Below are positions 1 through 11,800 of a stretch of 64,000 nt of DNA, piece after piece (positions within the stretch are counted from its first letter, which is position 1; each line of letters opens with the position of its first letter). The DNA lies in assembly GCF_037893015.1 (NCBI RefSeq), contig NC_133666.1:618002974-618066973 (forward strand), read 5' to 3'. Source of the DNA: Macrotis lagotis (lineage: Eukaryota; Chordata; Mammalia; Peramelemorphia; Peramelidae). The position numbers and the translations under genes are program-made. The notes beneath the pieces were generated by a model. It was not told where the DNA came from. It made no database searches and saw only the letters and a list, made by a program, of their open reading frames with translations.

Positions 1-39
1 AGGGCAGGTGCTCTATCCACTGCACCACCTAGCCACCCC
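1..39 (-). mobile_element. WSINE1-like SINE, cut by the window edge
   Basis: The bases ctctatccactgcaccacct are the head of the SINE in antisense orientation; the body lies left of the window. Confidence 0.7.
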
Positions 40-540
40 TAGTTTAATTTTTAAAATATATTTATTTTCCATGAATTTATAATCTATTCTGTCTATTCTT
101 CTGCCCCCTCAATTGAAAAAACACAAAACCCTGAAAAAGTAAAACCAGGACAGTTTGATAAGATTTAAGAGGGAAAAGGCAGGGTAGTTCAATAAGTGTA
201 AAAAGAAAGAATTAGGAGATGAAAACAGTATACAAGCATGGACAAGATGAATAGGGGAAGTAGGCAATTAGAAGAACTACACAAAGGAGGCATGAATACA
301 CATATTCACATACTCCGAGTTTATCACAGAAATTCTTCAAACTCAAAGAAAAAAAGGTATAGATTGACAATTTGCCCTCAAGAAAATGAACTTTAACTTT
401 GGAGAGTGGAACCTGAATTGGGAATTAAAAAGAAAAAATAATGAAGAGAATCAATCTATCTCTGAGGTAAAAAAAGAAGAGTTATGAAATGAAAACACAT
501 TGTTATAACAATATAACTGTTGTAAACCACTGGTATAGCA
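40..540. other. AT-rich sequence without a recognised feature
   Basis: No exon, clear repeat or motif was recognised. It may be older L1 body continuing into the recognisable stretch that follows. Confidence 0.4.
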
Positions 541-1127
541 TTGGGGAAAAAGTCCTAAAAAATGAAAAAGGAACTGGGAAAATCTTTGTGGCACATTCTC
601 TTTAGTGGCAATTTTGTATAGGGTTAGCATCTAAGACCTATAAGAGAGCTGATATAAATAATAAAAACAATAGTCATTCTCCAATAGATAAATGGTCAAA
701 ATGTCTGGATAATTCTCAAAGGACAAAATTCAAGTTATCAACAACTATATGGAAAAAATATTCCAAATTACTACTAATATTAGACAAATTAAAACCATCA
801 TGAGGTTCCACTTCAGATACATCAGACTGGCAAAAATAACAAAAATGGCAGGGGTAGGGATGGGGAAAGAAGACAGTAGTCATATTCTGATCACTTTGAA
901 ACTAAATCCAAAAAGTTACTAAACTGTATACACCCTTCACCAAGCAATATTATTACTAGGTATATCCCCTAAAGAGACAAAGGCCAACAATCTAAAATGT
1001 TAAAAGTAATACTTTTTGATGTAGCAAAAAACTGTTAACTATTATAGCAAAGAAATGGAAGGAAGGGCTCATTAATTAGTGGTACCTGAACAAATCATAG
1101 TAAATTACTTGAATATTATTAAGCCTT
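540..1127 (+). mobile_element. Old L1, ORF2 C-terminal region (part 1)
   Basis: Phrases such as caatagataaatggtcaaaa and catgaggttccacttcagat correspond to the last third of mammalian L1 ORF2 (the MRYHLTPVRMA region in other mammals). Heavily mutated. Continues at 4339 after the HAL1-like insertion. Confidence 0.6.
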
Positions 1128-1867
1128 AAGAAATTGTGGGGGGCAGAGCCAAGATGGCGACATGAAGGGAGTCTTAGGAGCTCTCTGATAAAAACTCATA
1201 AACTAAGGACTCTAACTAAACTTTCGAGAGACAGAACCCACAAAGGGACCCAGTGAGGCAGTTCTCCTACTCAAGGTAACCTGGAAAAGAGCAGAAAGGC
1301 TCTGCTCCCTGGGGTTGGAGGGGCCGCCCGCCAGAGGGGTGGCCCACCAGAGCCAAAGAACTTCAGCCTCCCAGAGGCAGCCCCACAGCGCTGGGAGCTG
1401 CGGCTCACAGCAGCGGGGGAGTCTCCTGAGCTGCACCCCGGGGAGCACCGGCACAAAGTGGGGGAAGGGGGGGGAGGGGGGGGAACCTGCCCAGCCCTCA
1501 GGGCACACAGCCAGCAGCTTGGTCTTTCGGCAGCCCTGATCCAGGAAACAGAAGCAGGTGGAGCCAGTAACCAGGAGCCCCCAGGGCATGAGCCCATTGA
1601 GCTGAGGGAGGGGAGTGAAGAAACAGACTGCCGAACTCTGTCCTCTGCCTCTGGAACAGGACTCTGGGGCTCTGACCACATTCAGATCCTGATCCCAGTC
1701 TAAGCCCCCCCCCCCAAAGAACAACAGTAGGCCCTGAGGCAGAGGTGGGGAGCTTATGTTCATTCACAGACCAGGAGGGAGGACAGAGCCTCACAACACT
1801 GACACCCTTGTGGGAGTGTCCCAAAAGCTCAGGAAGCACCCCAAAAAAACAGGCTTAGGCTGGGAAA

Positions 1868-3005
1868 ATGAATAAGCAAATAAATAAGAGGAAGACCATT
1901 GAGAAATATTTTGCAAATGAGCCCAAGAAGGATCAAAATACTCAGTCTGAAGATGAGGAAGCACAAGCTCCTGCATCTAAAGAATCCAAGAAAAACAGAA
2001 TTGAGCTCAGGCTATGATAGAGCTCAAAAAAGACTTTGAAAATCAAATGAGGGAGTTGAAAGAAAAACTTGGAAAAGAAAGGAGAGAGATGCAGGAAAAA
2101 CATGAAAATGAAGTCAGGAGCTTAGTCAAGGAAATCCCAAAAAATGCTGAAGAAAATAGCATGCTAAAAAAAAGCTTAGGTCAAACGGATAACACAGTTG
2201 AAAAAGTTATTGAGGAGAAGAATGCTTTAAAAAGCAAAACTGGACAGATGGAAAAAGAGATAAGAAAACTCCCTGAGAACAAATCCTTCAGACAAACAAT
2301 AGAATTCAGGGAGCTTGATGAATTTACCAGAAATCAGGAATCAATACTTCAAAACAAAAAAAAATGAAAAATTAGAAGAAAATATGAAATATCTCATTGA
2401 AAAAACAACTGATATGGAAAACAGACTTAGGAAAGATAATTTGAAAATCATTGGAATACCTGAAAGTCATGATCAGGAGAAGAGCCTTGACATCATTTTC
2501 AAAGAATTACTACAGGAAAATTGCCCTGATATTCTAGAAGCAGAGGGCAAAATAGAAATGGAGAGAATCCACTGATCCCCCAGAGAAAGAGATCCCAAAA
2601 ACCCAACCCCTAGGAATATTATAGCCAAGTTCCAGAACTCCCAAGTCAAAGAGAAAATATTACAAGCAGCCAGAAGGGCACAGTTCAAATATCGTGGAGC
2701 TGCAGTCAGGATCACAGGACTTAGCAGCAGCTACATTGGAAGCTCGTAGGGCTTGGAATACAATATACTGGAAGGGAAAGAGCTTAGAATGCAGCCAAGA
2801 ATGAACTGCCCAGCAAGGCTGAATGTCCTCTTCCAGGGGAAAAAGATGGACTTTCAAGGAACCAGGGGAATTTCAAAGGTTCCTTTTGGAATGGCCAGAG
2901 CTGAACAGAAGGTTTGATCTTCAGATACAGGACTCAGGTGAAGCATGGAGATTGGAGGAGAGGGGGAAATATGAGGGGCTTAATGAGGATGAACTGCATG
3001 TATAG
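1868..3005 (+). pseudogene. L1-type ORF1 of the HAL1-like element, decayed
   Basis: From the ATG at 1868 the frame reads MNKQINKRKTIEKYFANEP and closes at a stop near 2017. A coiled-coil stretch follows (MIELKKDFENQMRELKEKLG onward, 2014-2364), then after a frame change the RRM-like core (ENRLRKDNLKIIGIPES, about 2415-2470) and, after more disruptions, the C-terminal domain (KILQAARRAQFKY; RLEERGKYEGLNEDEL). That order matches L1 ORF1p, an RNA-binding trimer that packages its own transcript. At least four frame breaks or stops mean it is inactive. Confidence 0.8.
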
Positions 3006-3435
3006 AAAAATGATACTGATAATATTCATATGAACCTTCTCAGTTAATAGAGCAGGTAGAGGGAGCTTTTATAGTTGAAGCACAGGAGAAAGCTGAATTT
3101 GAAGATAAAATATGGTGTTAAAATGGAGTGAATAGGAAAAAAAGGGAAATGGAAAGGGAGAAAGAAAAAGGATAGGGGGAATAGTCCAAGATACTTCACA
3201 TAATAAGATTTTTTTATTACAATGAGCTATTGCAATGATATGGAAGGAGGGAGGCAAGGGGGAATGAGGGAACCTTTGCTCTCATCAGAGATGGCTAGGA
3301 GAGGAAACAGCAAATATACTCAATGGGGTATAGACATCTGGAGTAAGAGGGAGGGGGGGAGCAGGGGGAAGGGATGGGGATGTGAATAAAGGAGGAGAGG
3401 ATGGACCATGGGGGGAACAGTGTTCAGATATAACA

Positions 3436-3587
3436 CTTTTTTTTTACTTCTTGCAAGGGGCTGGGATTGGATAGCCTGCCCAGGACCATAGGGCCAGGTG
3501 GATTCTGGGCCTAAGGGGTGGTATGGGGGCTCAGGGCTTCTTGGCCCCAGGACCAGGGATCTGTCTGCTGTACCACTCAGCAACCCT
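3436..3587 (-). repeat. SINE-like module 1 in the HAL1-like 3' region
   Basis: On the minus strand this resembles the tRNA-derived SINE seen elsewhere in the window, but is GC-richer and far more diverged (cttgcaaggggctgggattg ... ctgctgtaccactcagcaac). No flanking duplication of its own was found. Confidence 0.6.
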
Positions 3588-3794
3588 ACAGCAGAGTCAG
3601 AGTGAAAGGAGAGAGGAAAATATAGTACCCGGTAGTGGAGAAATAAGAAAGGAGGGAGTTGCGATCAGCAATGGCAAAGTTGGAAAAATATGGAAGTAAC
3701 TTTTGTGATGGACTTATCATAAAGAATATGATCCACTCACGAAAGAGTTGATGGTGTTGGAACAAAGACTGAAGCACATTTTTTGTTATTATTA

Positions 3795-3939
3795 TCTGGG
3801 GGAGGGTGCAGGGCAAGTGGGGCTGGGTGGCCTGCCTGGGACCACATAGCAGGGTGATCTTTGGGTGTCTGGGGCCGGATTTGGATCCAGGTGCTCCTGG
3901 CTCAAGGGCCAATGCTCTGTCTGCCACCCAGCCACCCCT
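3795..3939 (-). repeat. SINE-like module 2 in the HAL1-like 3' region
   Basis: Same orientation and pattern as module 1: gcagggcaagtggggctggg, then gatttggatccaggtgctcc, then ctgccacccagccacc. No own target-site duplication seen. Confidence 0.65.
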
Positions 3940-3989
3940 ACTATTATTACTATTTTATTTTATTTTGGGTCTTTTTTTTCTTTCTTCTT

Positions 3990-4140
3990 TTTGGTTTTTG
4001 CAGGGCAGTGGGGATCGGGTGGCTTGCATGTCACATGGCTGGGTGATTATTGGGTTTAGGAGGCTGGATATGGACTCGGGTGCTCGGGTGCTCATGGCTC
4101 CAGGGCTGGTTCTTCATCCATTGCACCACCTGCCATACCT
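3990..4140 (-). repeat. SINE-like module 3 in the HAL1-like 3' region
   Basis: Third antisense module: ggtttttgcagggcagtggg, then gatatggactcgggtgctcg, then ccattgcaccacctgcc. Modules 2 and 3 are separated by a tract of TATT/TTTTA repeats. Confidence 0.65.
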
Positions 4141-4338
4141 ACAATTATTACTATTATTTTTTTTAATTTTAATTTTTTTCTCTCCCCTTTACTTTTTCGC
4201 CCAAGCAAGTCTATCTATATTCATGGGGGGAGGGATATTTTGTTTACTTGTAAACAAGTATATTTTATTAATGTATAAAAAAAATATTTGTATGAAATGA
4301 GAATAAAAAAATTAGAAAATAAAAAAAAGAAATTGTGG

Positions 4339-4560
4339 CAGGTAATTTAAAAACGTCTCAGGAGATTTTTATGAATTGATGCAAAGTGAAATGAACAAAA
4401 ATAATTTATACAAAAATTACAATCCTGTCAAGGAAAATAACTCTGAAAGGCTTACCTCCTCTGTTCAATGAAAATACCATACACTATACTAGAAAACCAA
4501 TGTTGAATTCCTCCATACATATATTTCTGGTAGAGAGTAAATGGACCAGAATAAAACACA
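4339..4560 (+). mobile_element. Old L1, 3' end (part 2)
   Basis: The motif tgaattgatgcaaagtgaaa is the marsupial L1 3'-end signature and resumes the element interrupted at 1127. Confidence 0.6.
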
Positions 4561-5490
4561 GATTTTCAGACTGCCAGTATGTGGTAGATTGTATGATTCT
4601 CCTTTTCTGTTAACTTGGAGATAACTTGGAGGGTTTTGGGGAAGGAGGGGAGAAGAGATGATATACTCCTCAAGGAAAAATAGACAAGAAGTAGTGAAAA
4701 TAATAATAATAATAAATTAAAGTTTATTATATACTCAATCCCCTCCCCATTCAAGATTTTATATACAATCCTCTTTTTCTGTTCTTTGCATATGCAAATG
4801 CTCCTATTTATCAGGTTTCTCAAGTTCTTAATAATTAAAGTAATTTTTAAAACAGAGAGTGGAGGGAGAAAGAGGGCCATAGTTGAATGGAAAAGGGTCA
4901 AGGGAAGGTTGTTATATGATTTGAGTATCCTGAGCATGTCTTTAGACGTGAGAGGAAAGGATTGAGAATGCAGTTTAGAAAGAGCTACTGAAGCAAAAAT
5001 CTGAAAGAGATGGGGAGAAAAGGGTTCAATCAAATTCTTGGGGGGGGGGGAATTAGCCTCCACAAAAGTTGGGATCTTTTCTTCTCTGACCAGAGTAAAA
5101 AGAGAGAAAAAATAAGTATTGAGAAATGAAAGGGAGAGTTAAAGGGTATATATCAGATCATTTCAATCATTTTGATGATGCAGGTACATTAAGGCTCCCA
5201 AATAATAGGGAGATAGGGTGCAGTTGGAGTGAAAGGACAGAAGAAAGGCAAGGCAGGAAGCTGACAAAATTACTCTTTAATGAAATACATACTGTTTATG
5301 CTTAATCCTACCCCTACAGAGAACACACTTATACATCCTGTTCACATACTCACAATAGTAAATACTTGATGACTAATGAAGCAGAGGGAAAAATATTAAA
5401 TACCTTAGTCTATTCTCTTGCTATTTTCATTGCCTTGTGTGCTCAATTTTTTTTTCCTACAGAAATCTGGAACCATTTTAAAGGGATGTA
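4560..5490. other. Unassigned intergenic or intronic sequence
   Basis: Purine-rich stretches (for example 4850-5000) and a poly-G run at 5040 are present. No exon or repeat family was recognised. Confidence 0.4.
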
Positions 5491-5496
5491 TCCACA

Positions 5497-5640
5497 TTTT
5501 TTGCAAGACAATGAGATTAAGTGATTTGTTCCTGGTCACACAGCTAGGTAATTATTAAGTGTCTGAGGTCAAATTTGAACTCAGGTCGGTCCTCCTGACT
5601 CCAAGGCCAGTGCTCTATCTACTGTGTCATCTAACTGCCC
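5497..5640 (-). mobile_element. tRNA-derived SINE (old)
   Basis: Antisense SINE body with cacacagctaggtaattatt and a diverged head at the right end. Confidence 0.75.
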
Positions 5641-5760
5641 TGATGAATCCATACTTTAACGGAGTTAGACTAGGGTCCAAAATAGGTTAAAACAAAAAAT
5701 ACAATCATCTGCTGTTTATAATCCACCATTTAAAGCCTGAAGGATTCTCAAATATCTCAC

Positions 5761-5816
5761 CTCAGAGGGAATGCTTGTTCCATCGTTGTAGTTTTGAATA
5801 CCACAGATTCTTTACT
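5761..5816 (-). CDS. Unidentified minus-strand gene, exon D
   Basis: A near-ideal acceptor (atcattttctttcag) and donor (TGAG/GTGAGA) enclose 56 bases. Phase 0 after exon C gives SKESVVFKTTTMEQAFPL with two bases left over, so the gene must continue to the left. No convincing next exon was found between here and position 1, where the HAL1-like element and an old L1 take up much of the space; it may lie outside the window. The intron from exon C (5817-9399) holds a SINE and decayed coding-like sequence. Confidence 0.6.
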
Positions 5817-5819
5817 CTG

Positions 5820-7040
5820 AAAGAAAATGATACTAAGGTTATTGTTATAATATCTAATATTATTGATTACATACTCTTACCTAATCAACTATTTTGATTA
5901 TTATATTTATTTTATATTAATTATTTATTATATTTATTATATTTTGATTGGAAGAAACATGGCAGACTAATTCTATTTTATTTGCTTCAAATCACTACAA
6001 AGACTCCCCAAAAAACTTACTGCATTCTCTCCAGAATCCTGCCTCTAAAATATAGCAATAAAATGACTGTTACTGAATACAGTAACAATTATCTAATGGT
6101 GACTAAGATAAAATAAAAATTGACAGGGAAATGGGAACCTATTCATTCTAAACAACTAAAGTGATCACTATAATAGCTTCACAGTTAAATGCTATTAACA
6201 CTGAATATTATACTTTTTTGTCTATAACAGTGCCATCTTTGTGATAAGTGTTCAATGTCTGTTGAGTTGAACTCAACTACAAAGACTTTGTTGGGAAATC
6301 TGATCAAAGTCAACCAAGTCATTTGTAGAGCTGCAGCTTTCCTCCAAGGTCTGGAGACTTAGGGAAAGAGTAATTGTACTAAGATGGGTATTTCTAGAAG
6401 CAAAAGAAGCAATTCAAATATTCTAAAAACATAAGGTACATATTTGGCTAATTAAATCATACCTTTTGTTTGATTTAGTCTAAACTTTAAGGCTATAGTA
6501 AACTGAATTATTAATTTTCTCCATGGTCCTAATACCTGATTACCAGCATATAATTGTGCTGGTACACAGCACACACAGACAATATATTGCACTTACTATT
6601 CAATCTGAAACTTGAATTGTTTACTTAGTTTCCTTATTTCTATATCATTTTATACATCTTTAATGTTTATGAATGCTAAGCAGAGCAATTTTAAGTAATT
6701 CTTTAATACAAATTGATTCTCCCGGTGAATTTAAAGTTCTTGAAACCACTGCTCTACTTGGCCTCTATTGATATTCTAATGGCTAAACGTACAGGACCAA
6801 AACTGTTTTCATAGAAAGATTGTTTAAACTGAGCAGCTTCAAAATCTCATTGAACCTTACATTTAAAAGTGACTATCATAATTGTCCTACACCTCTTGTC
6901 CTCTCCTTCCTGACAAAGAATCATCCAAACTTTCCTTCAACTTTAAAAGGAATATTTTCTCCTTTAGTTTCTCATCCAAACACGAAGTCCTCGTGACTGC
7001 TTAGTTTTATAGATTTAATCTTTCCACCCTATTGTATATT
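5820..7040. other. Unassigned sequence within the minus-strand gene
   Basis: AT-rich, with TTTATTATA-type runs near 5880-5950. No exon or repeat family was recognised with confidence. Confidence 0.35.
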
Positions 7041-7049
7041 TTTAGTGAA

Positions 7050-8600
7050 ACCTGAAGTGAATCAAGTAGGGTGGCAACTACAAAAACTTACTCACTGTCC
7101 CTGTTATCTCTGACTTCATGCAAACCAGCACATGCCCTTTTCCAGGCATTTGTGCTGATGTTTTTAATGCATCTTTTCTCATACTGCAGGCTCCTCATAC
7201 TCACTGTGCAAATTTTCCCTGCCTCTTGGTAATTTTGTTTCTCATGAGATCCTGGAGTTCCATGAATCAATGGCAGTTAGCTTCAGCAAGCATGTAGGGC
7301 TATTTTTTAAATAAAAATTGTGCTTCTGCAGCAGCAACAAGCAACTTAGAATAGCTGAAAGTATCATTTTCCATAGAATAATCCAGACCAATCACCTCTT
7401 CTTATTCAAATTTGAATCCAACTCATCATCTACCTGTACAAGATTTATTATAAACTGATATATGTGTTCAATGGATGGCCTATACAACTTCTTTTCAAAT
7501 TTTGACAGAATGAGACACCTATTTATCCAATACTCCATTTTTTCAGCAAGCATTACTAAACCAATCTCTTTTCCATGGCTATGATTCTCAATGAATAGCC
7601 CTACAATTCAATACAATCAGTACAATGTCATTTCCAACAAAGATCATCTAGAGGAAACATTAATAGGAATCACTTGTCTATATTATTTTGATTTTGTGCA
7701 GGTCTTCTTGTGACAATGATGAACACTCATGGTAAGTAGATTTTATGCCTCAACAGATGTTGATACAAAGTTCTACAATCAGATCTGTCACAGAATATTA
7801 TATGATTTTAACTGATGCATGGGAGACACCTTAATCAACGACAATATTTCAAGTTTTTCATTTTTTTTCTATCAAGTGATTTTCATTAATTTTTTTAGGG
7901 TTTTTTGGCCAGGCAAATGGGGTTAAGTGGCTTGCCCAAGGCCACACAGCTAGGTAATTATTAAGTGTCTGAGACCAGATTTGAACCCAGGTACTCCTTA
8001 CTCCAAGGCCAGTGCTTTATCCACCACACCACCTAGCCACCCCGTAATTTTCATTAATTAAAAAGACAGCGGGACCTTATGAGTTCTATACCTCAATCCT
8101 GTGGGACTGTAAAGATGAAATTTATTATAGAAAATATTCTATGAAAGATTTCTTACTTTCTTGTTCAACAAAGTCTATATGGTTGATCTAGTCATTCTTA
8201 AAAAGATTTCCCTGTGAAAGTAGGCACATCTGGTCAATTAATTAAATAACAGTAACACCCATGATCTTTTCTCTGTTCCTTTAGATGGGTCTTTCTTTTT
8301 GATATCTTCATCAGTGGACTAATGAAAGGGTTGAATGTCACAATCTAAATCATACTCTTTTTTTTCTCTTTTTGTAAAGCATTTCATCAAATCCGACAAT
8401 CCTAGTATAGAGTGGGCCTTAAAAGCAATTCAAGATACACAATTTGTCCAGGATTAAAAAGAACCAGAAAAAAAAACCTGAATATACCAGCTTTATTTTC
8501 ATAAAATTTGACAGGACACAAGAACATAATTCTCCCTTCTTCATTAAATTCTGGTCCTTGACCATATAACATATCCACAACAAACATCATGCAAACAGTT
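7050..8600 (-). pseudogene. Decayed coding-like sequence, identity unknown
   Basis: Minus-strand stretches read like protein, for example YGQGPEFNEEGRIMF (about 8500-8560), YRPSIEHIYQFIINLVQVDD (about 7420-7480) and LQYEKRCIKN (about 7160-7190). They are in different frames with stops between, and are interrupted by a younger SINE (7891-8046). This suggests a decayed retrocopy or an unknown element lying in the intron between exons C and D. The splice phase of the only good exon-like piece (about 7090-7190) does not fit exon D, so I do not include it in the gene. Confidence 0.3.
7891..8046 (-). mobile_element. WSINE1-like SINE with target-site duplication
   Basis: Near-complete antisense SINE flanked by the 12-base duplication attttcattaat (7879-7890 and 8047-8058), so a clean retroposition. 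Confidence 0.9.
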
Positions 8601-8639
8601 AATCTGTTTATTGGCAGAGTTGAATTACAGTGCTTTTAA

Positions 8640-9390
8640 TGATATGCCTGATGATCAAATAAAATAATACTCAAAATAACCATGAACAAAGAACTTTTTG
8701 AATAAAACACAAATAGATTTACTTTTTACCCCAAATTAGACAGAAACAGAGAGAAAGACAAACCAAGGTTAAAAGGATGAGCTAAAACCAAAAAGAACAA
8801 AAAGCAATCATGCACTCCTGTCATCAGAAGGCACAATTTAGCAGGGGTATAAAAGCTGCTTGTAGTTTTTATCTTGGTTCACTTGTACACACATGGACCT
8901 GGCATATGAAGAGGGCTAAGAAGGTATTCTATACTATAGTATCTCAGGAACGAACCTCTGCAACTAGTTTTATCCAAGCAAAAGATGTGAAGATAAATGT
9001 ATTGTAGGCCTCTTTCCTAAATGGACAAACCTTTAAAGATAAGGCAAATAGGGTAGAAATTCAGATATTATGGGCAAAATCTGTTTCTGAAGACTTATCA
9101 TGACAACCTCCTTGTTCTCCAGCCCTGTGAAAATTAACAGGGTTTTGGAGGGATCATTCCACTGTGCTTATATAGAGCAAGCTTAAAAAGGATTATACTC
9201 AATACTTTTCTCCTGGTGGCAAAGAGGTAGGTGCCTGACAATTCATTCCCAGATCCCTCCCACCCACTCTATTTCCAAAAGGAAATAATTTTAAAATATT
9301 CATATACAGAATTACAATTTTATTCCTGATGATGGCCTTTTAAAGTCTCAAAAAATGACAAAAGAGCTATGTGGTTTGTCCAAGTAACTG
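8640..9390. other. Intronic sequence, no feature seen
   Basis: A short plus-strand open frame at 8810-9007 has no recognisable similarity and is probably chance. Confidence 0.4.
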
Positions 9391-9399
9391 AGGACTCAC

Positions 9400-9514
9400 C
9401 TTCCTGACAGCTACTTTGCCAAGGACAAGAGACGGGGTCTGCCAAAGTCCCTTGTTTACAATGTCTCGACCAGCACTCTTTGCTTCAAGTACTTCTTTCT
9501 GGTTCAGAGAATTT
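9400..9514 (-). CDS. Unidentified minus-strand gene, exon C
   Basis: This is the best-looking exon of the set. It has a long pyrimidine tract ending tttacacag, 115 bases, and a strong donor AAG/GTGAGT. One base completes an arginine codon shared with exon B, then 38 codons follow: NSLNQKEVLEAKSAGRD, IVNKGLWQTPSLVLGK, VAVRK. The composition, with mixed hydrophobic and charged residues and one tryptophan, is protein-like and unlike any repeat around it. Family unknown. Confidence 0.65.
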
Positions 9515-9784
9515 CTGTGTAAAACAAAAGAGAATATAAAGAATAGAGTAATCCTAAAAAGACACTGGCACCTATACAGAAAGACCAAGAAGCAAGGGAA
9601 GCTCTTGTCACTGGGGAAAGATGACTGCAAAGCAAAGTTAGTGAATAAATTAGATGTTAAAGCCCACTTTAGGGACCTAGTCTCCATAGAAAGAAGGGTA
9701 GTTAGAGTCATTATATAAGCATGATGTCATCTTCAATGGTTCACTTTCTCTTATATCACACTGACATAACGAATTTCTAAAACC

Positions 9785-10045
9785 TACTGATTCTACCCCC
9801 ACATATCTCACATCTGTCTCCTTCCTCTTTTCACACAACTAATTTAGTATTTGTCACCTCTGGTTCAGATTACTGCAATAGTTTTCTAACTTGTCTTCCT
9901 GAAGTAAGTCACCCATCACTCTAATCTAACCTCCATGCAAGGGCCAAATTGATTTTCCTAAAATTTCCTATTCATATTATTCCTTCTTAATAAACTCTAG
10001 TGACTTCCTATTGATCTAGGATCAGATATTTCCTATTTATTGTAT
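9785..10045 (+). mobile_element. LINE2 fragment
   Basis: Pyrimidine-rich L2 3' region (attactgcaatagttttctaa ... gtgacttcctattgatctag). Confidence 0.6.
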
Positions 10046-10429
10046 CATTTTAAAATGTCTACATTTTATGTAAGTTATTTACTATAGGTAACTATCAGTA
10101 TACTAGGACATGTTTATAATTATAGAGGCTCAAAATTTTTTATTGATGCAGATATATGATTAAAAAAAAGTTTGGTGATTGCTAGTCTACAGGAAATTGC
10201 TTTTAACTAGAAGGCATTTGGATTTTAGTCCCATCTTTTTGATATTGTCAGGCAACCCTGAAGAACTAATCTATTTTTTCCACTGACCCAATAAAAACTA
10301 GACATTCTGCTTAAATTATGTGACTTAAGGATTAGGAATGAAAGAAAAATGAAATTAAATATCTTCTCTAAAAATGATAGGAAACATTCAGAATTATGAT
10401 TGTACATGTACTACTTTTACCAGATTGTT

Positions 10430-10575
10430 TGCTGAAATGGGTAGGGGGAGGGAAGTGAGGGCGGTAAAAAAAAAGTGAAAACTCATAAACTTGCAAAAAG
10501 ATAAATGCTGAAAACTATCTTTGAATGTAATTGGAAAAATAAAATAAAATTTAAAAGATTAAAAAAAAGATAGTA
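10430..10575 (+). mobile_element. Marsupial L1, 3' terminus
   Basis: Matches the L1 end pattern: G-rich run, then aatgctgaaaactatctttg, aatgtaattggaaaaataaa and an A-rich tail. Confidence 0.7.
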
Positions 10576-10766
10576 AAGTTAGAAGAAAGAAAGACTCAGG
10601 CTCCTTGGTGTGAATGTCAAAAAGCAGTTAAGTCTTAAAACACTACATGACAGATAAAATCTCTAGTTAAATACAACATTTTGAGCTCTGTATGTATTTG
10701 GCTTACTATTTATACAAGAAAAATAAAGAAATACTCTTTATAACAATAAATAAAAAGAAAAATTAC

Positions 10767-10840
10767 CTGGAAATGACATTTTCTTGTACTAGCTTCTCTC
10801 TGGATGTACAGAATTTGTTTCCTTCTTTCAACAAATATTG
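10767..10840 (-). CDS. Unidentified minus-strand gene, exon B
   Basis: The 74-base exon starts in phase 0 after the acceptor ttgtaaattatag and ends in phase 2 at CCAG/GTAATT. It reads 24 codons, QYLLKEGNKFCTSREK then LVQENVIS, and leaves AG to be completed by exon C. Heptad-like leucine and charged spacing suggests helix. The frame is fixed by agreement with both neighbouring exons; one alternative frame is also open, so the phase match is the main support. Confidence 0.55.
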
Positions 10841-11224
10841 CTATAATTTACAAGATGACAAAGAAAAACGTGAGTTTATTTACTGCAATTTTCTACAATG
10901 TGATATACATCAGAATAAATAACTAAGGTAATGTTCTAAAGCTAAAAAAAAAACCATACAGGGAGCAAAAGAATTCTATATTTAGAACTTAATCAAGAGT
11001 TTGAGCACTTCAGAATATTAGAATTTTAACAATGAACAGAAACTTTTATCTGATCCAATCTCTTCATTTTAAGGATGAAGAAACAAGTTTAGAGGTGGGG
11101 AAGTAACTTGCTTTTCATTTAGTTAGACAGACAGACAGATAGATGGAAAGTACATATAAGCAGAAACAGACTACAGTAAGGTCTTCTGATACTCAGTCTA
11201 GGGTTCACCTTGCTAACTTTAGCC

Positions 11225-11440
11225 TCAATGAAATAGCTCAAATTCTATAGCACTTCTAAGATTTACAAAAGCTTTCCTCACAGGTGTTTTCAGGTCCATT
11301 TTTTAAAAATGAAGAAACTGAGGCTCAGAATGGTTGTGTCTCACCTCAGTTTACACAACTAGGAAGAATTCAAAGCTGTGATTTGAAACCTCGTCTCCTG
11401 ATTCCAAGTTCCCTGGTCTTTCTTGCTAGAACAACCATAT
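11225..11440 (-). mobile_element. MIR/THER SINE
   Basis: Antisense MIR pattern: cctcacaggtg, then gaagaaactgaggctcagaa and a diverged head. Confidence 0.65.
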
Positions 11441-11800
11441 CTAAGGGAGAGTAATTTGTTACCAAAAAAAAAAATTTAAGAATCAGGCTACAGTGTGATA
11501 GGAGGCAACTTGAAAAGACCCAAAGTAAAATCTAACTAAAAACAAGTTCTCCAAGTTTTTGAATTAAAATCACTTAAATGCAGTCTTGAAATTCTAACTC
11601 ACCTTATAAAAACTTACAAGAATGACTGGCATTATAGGAATATAAACTAATTTCCAAATTTCATATTATATTTGTTATAAATTATATATGAAAATATCTA
11701 CCAAAATACAAGTGAACAACTACTGGGAGACTGATGAGTAAAAAGACTGTGAGTCTGTAAGGTAAAACGAAATGTTACTATGAAATTAAAACATCCATAC

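Larger units (their letters stand above)
1140..4326 (+). mobile_element. Half-L1 (HAL1-like) LINE, full-length, ORF1 only
   Basis: The element starts with the L1-type 5' end (gggcagagccaagatggcga), has one ORF1-like region (1868-3005) and no ORF2, then a 1.3-kb 3' part ending in AATAAA (4302) and an A-rich tail. The perfect 12-base duplication aagaaattgtgg at 1128-1139 and 4327-4338 marks the insertion ends, so the missing ORF2 is not a truncation. Half-L1 families lacking ORF2 are known in mammals and are thought to borrow L1 machinery. It landed inside an older L1. The 3' part holds three SINE-like modules. Confidence 0.75.

Noticed and set aside
7088-7190. Possible extra exon between C and D
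   Set aside because: It has a strong donor, but the phase it leaves would create an immediate stop in exon D.
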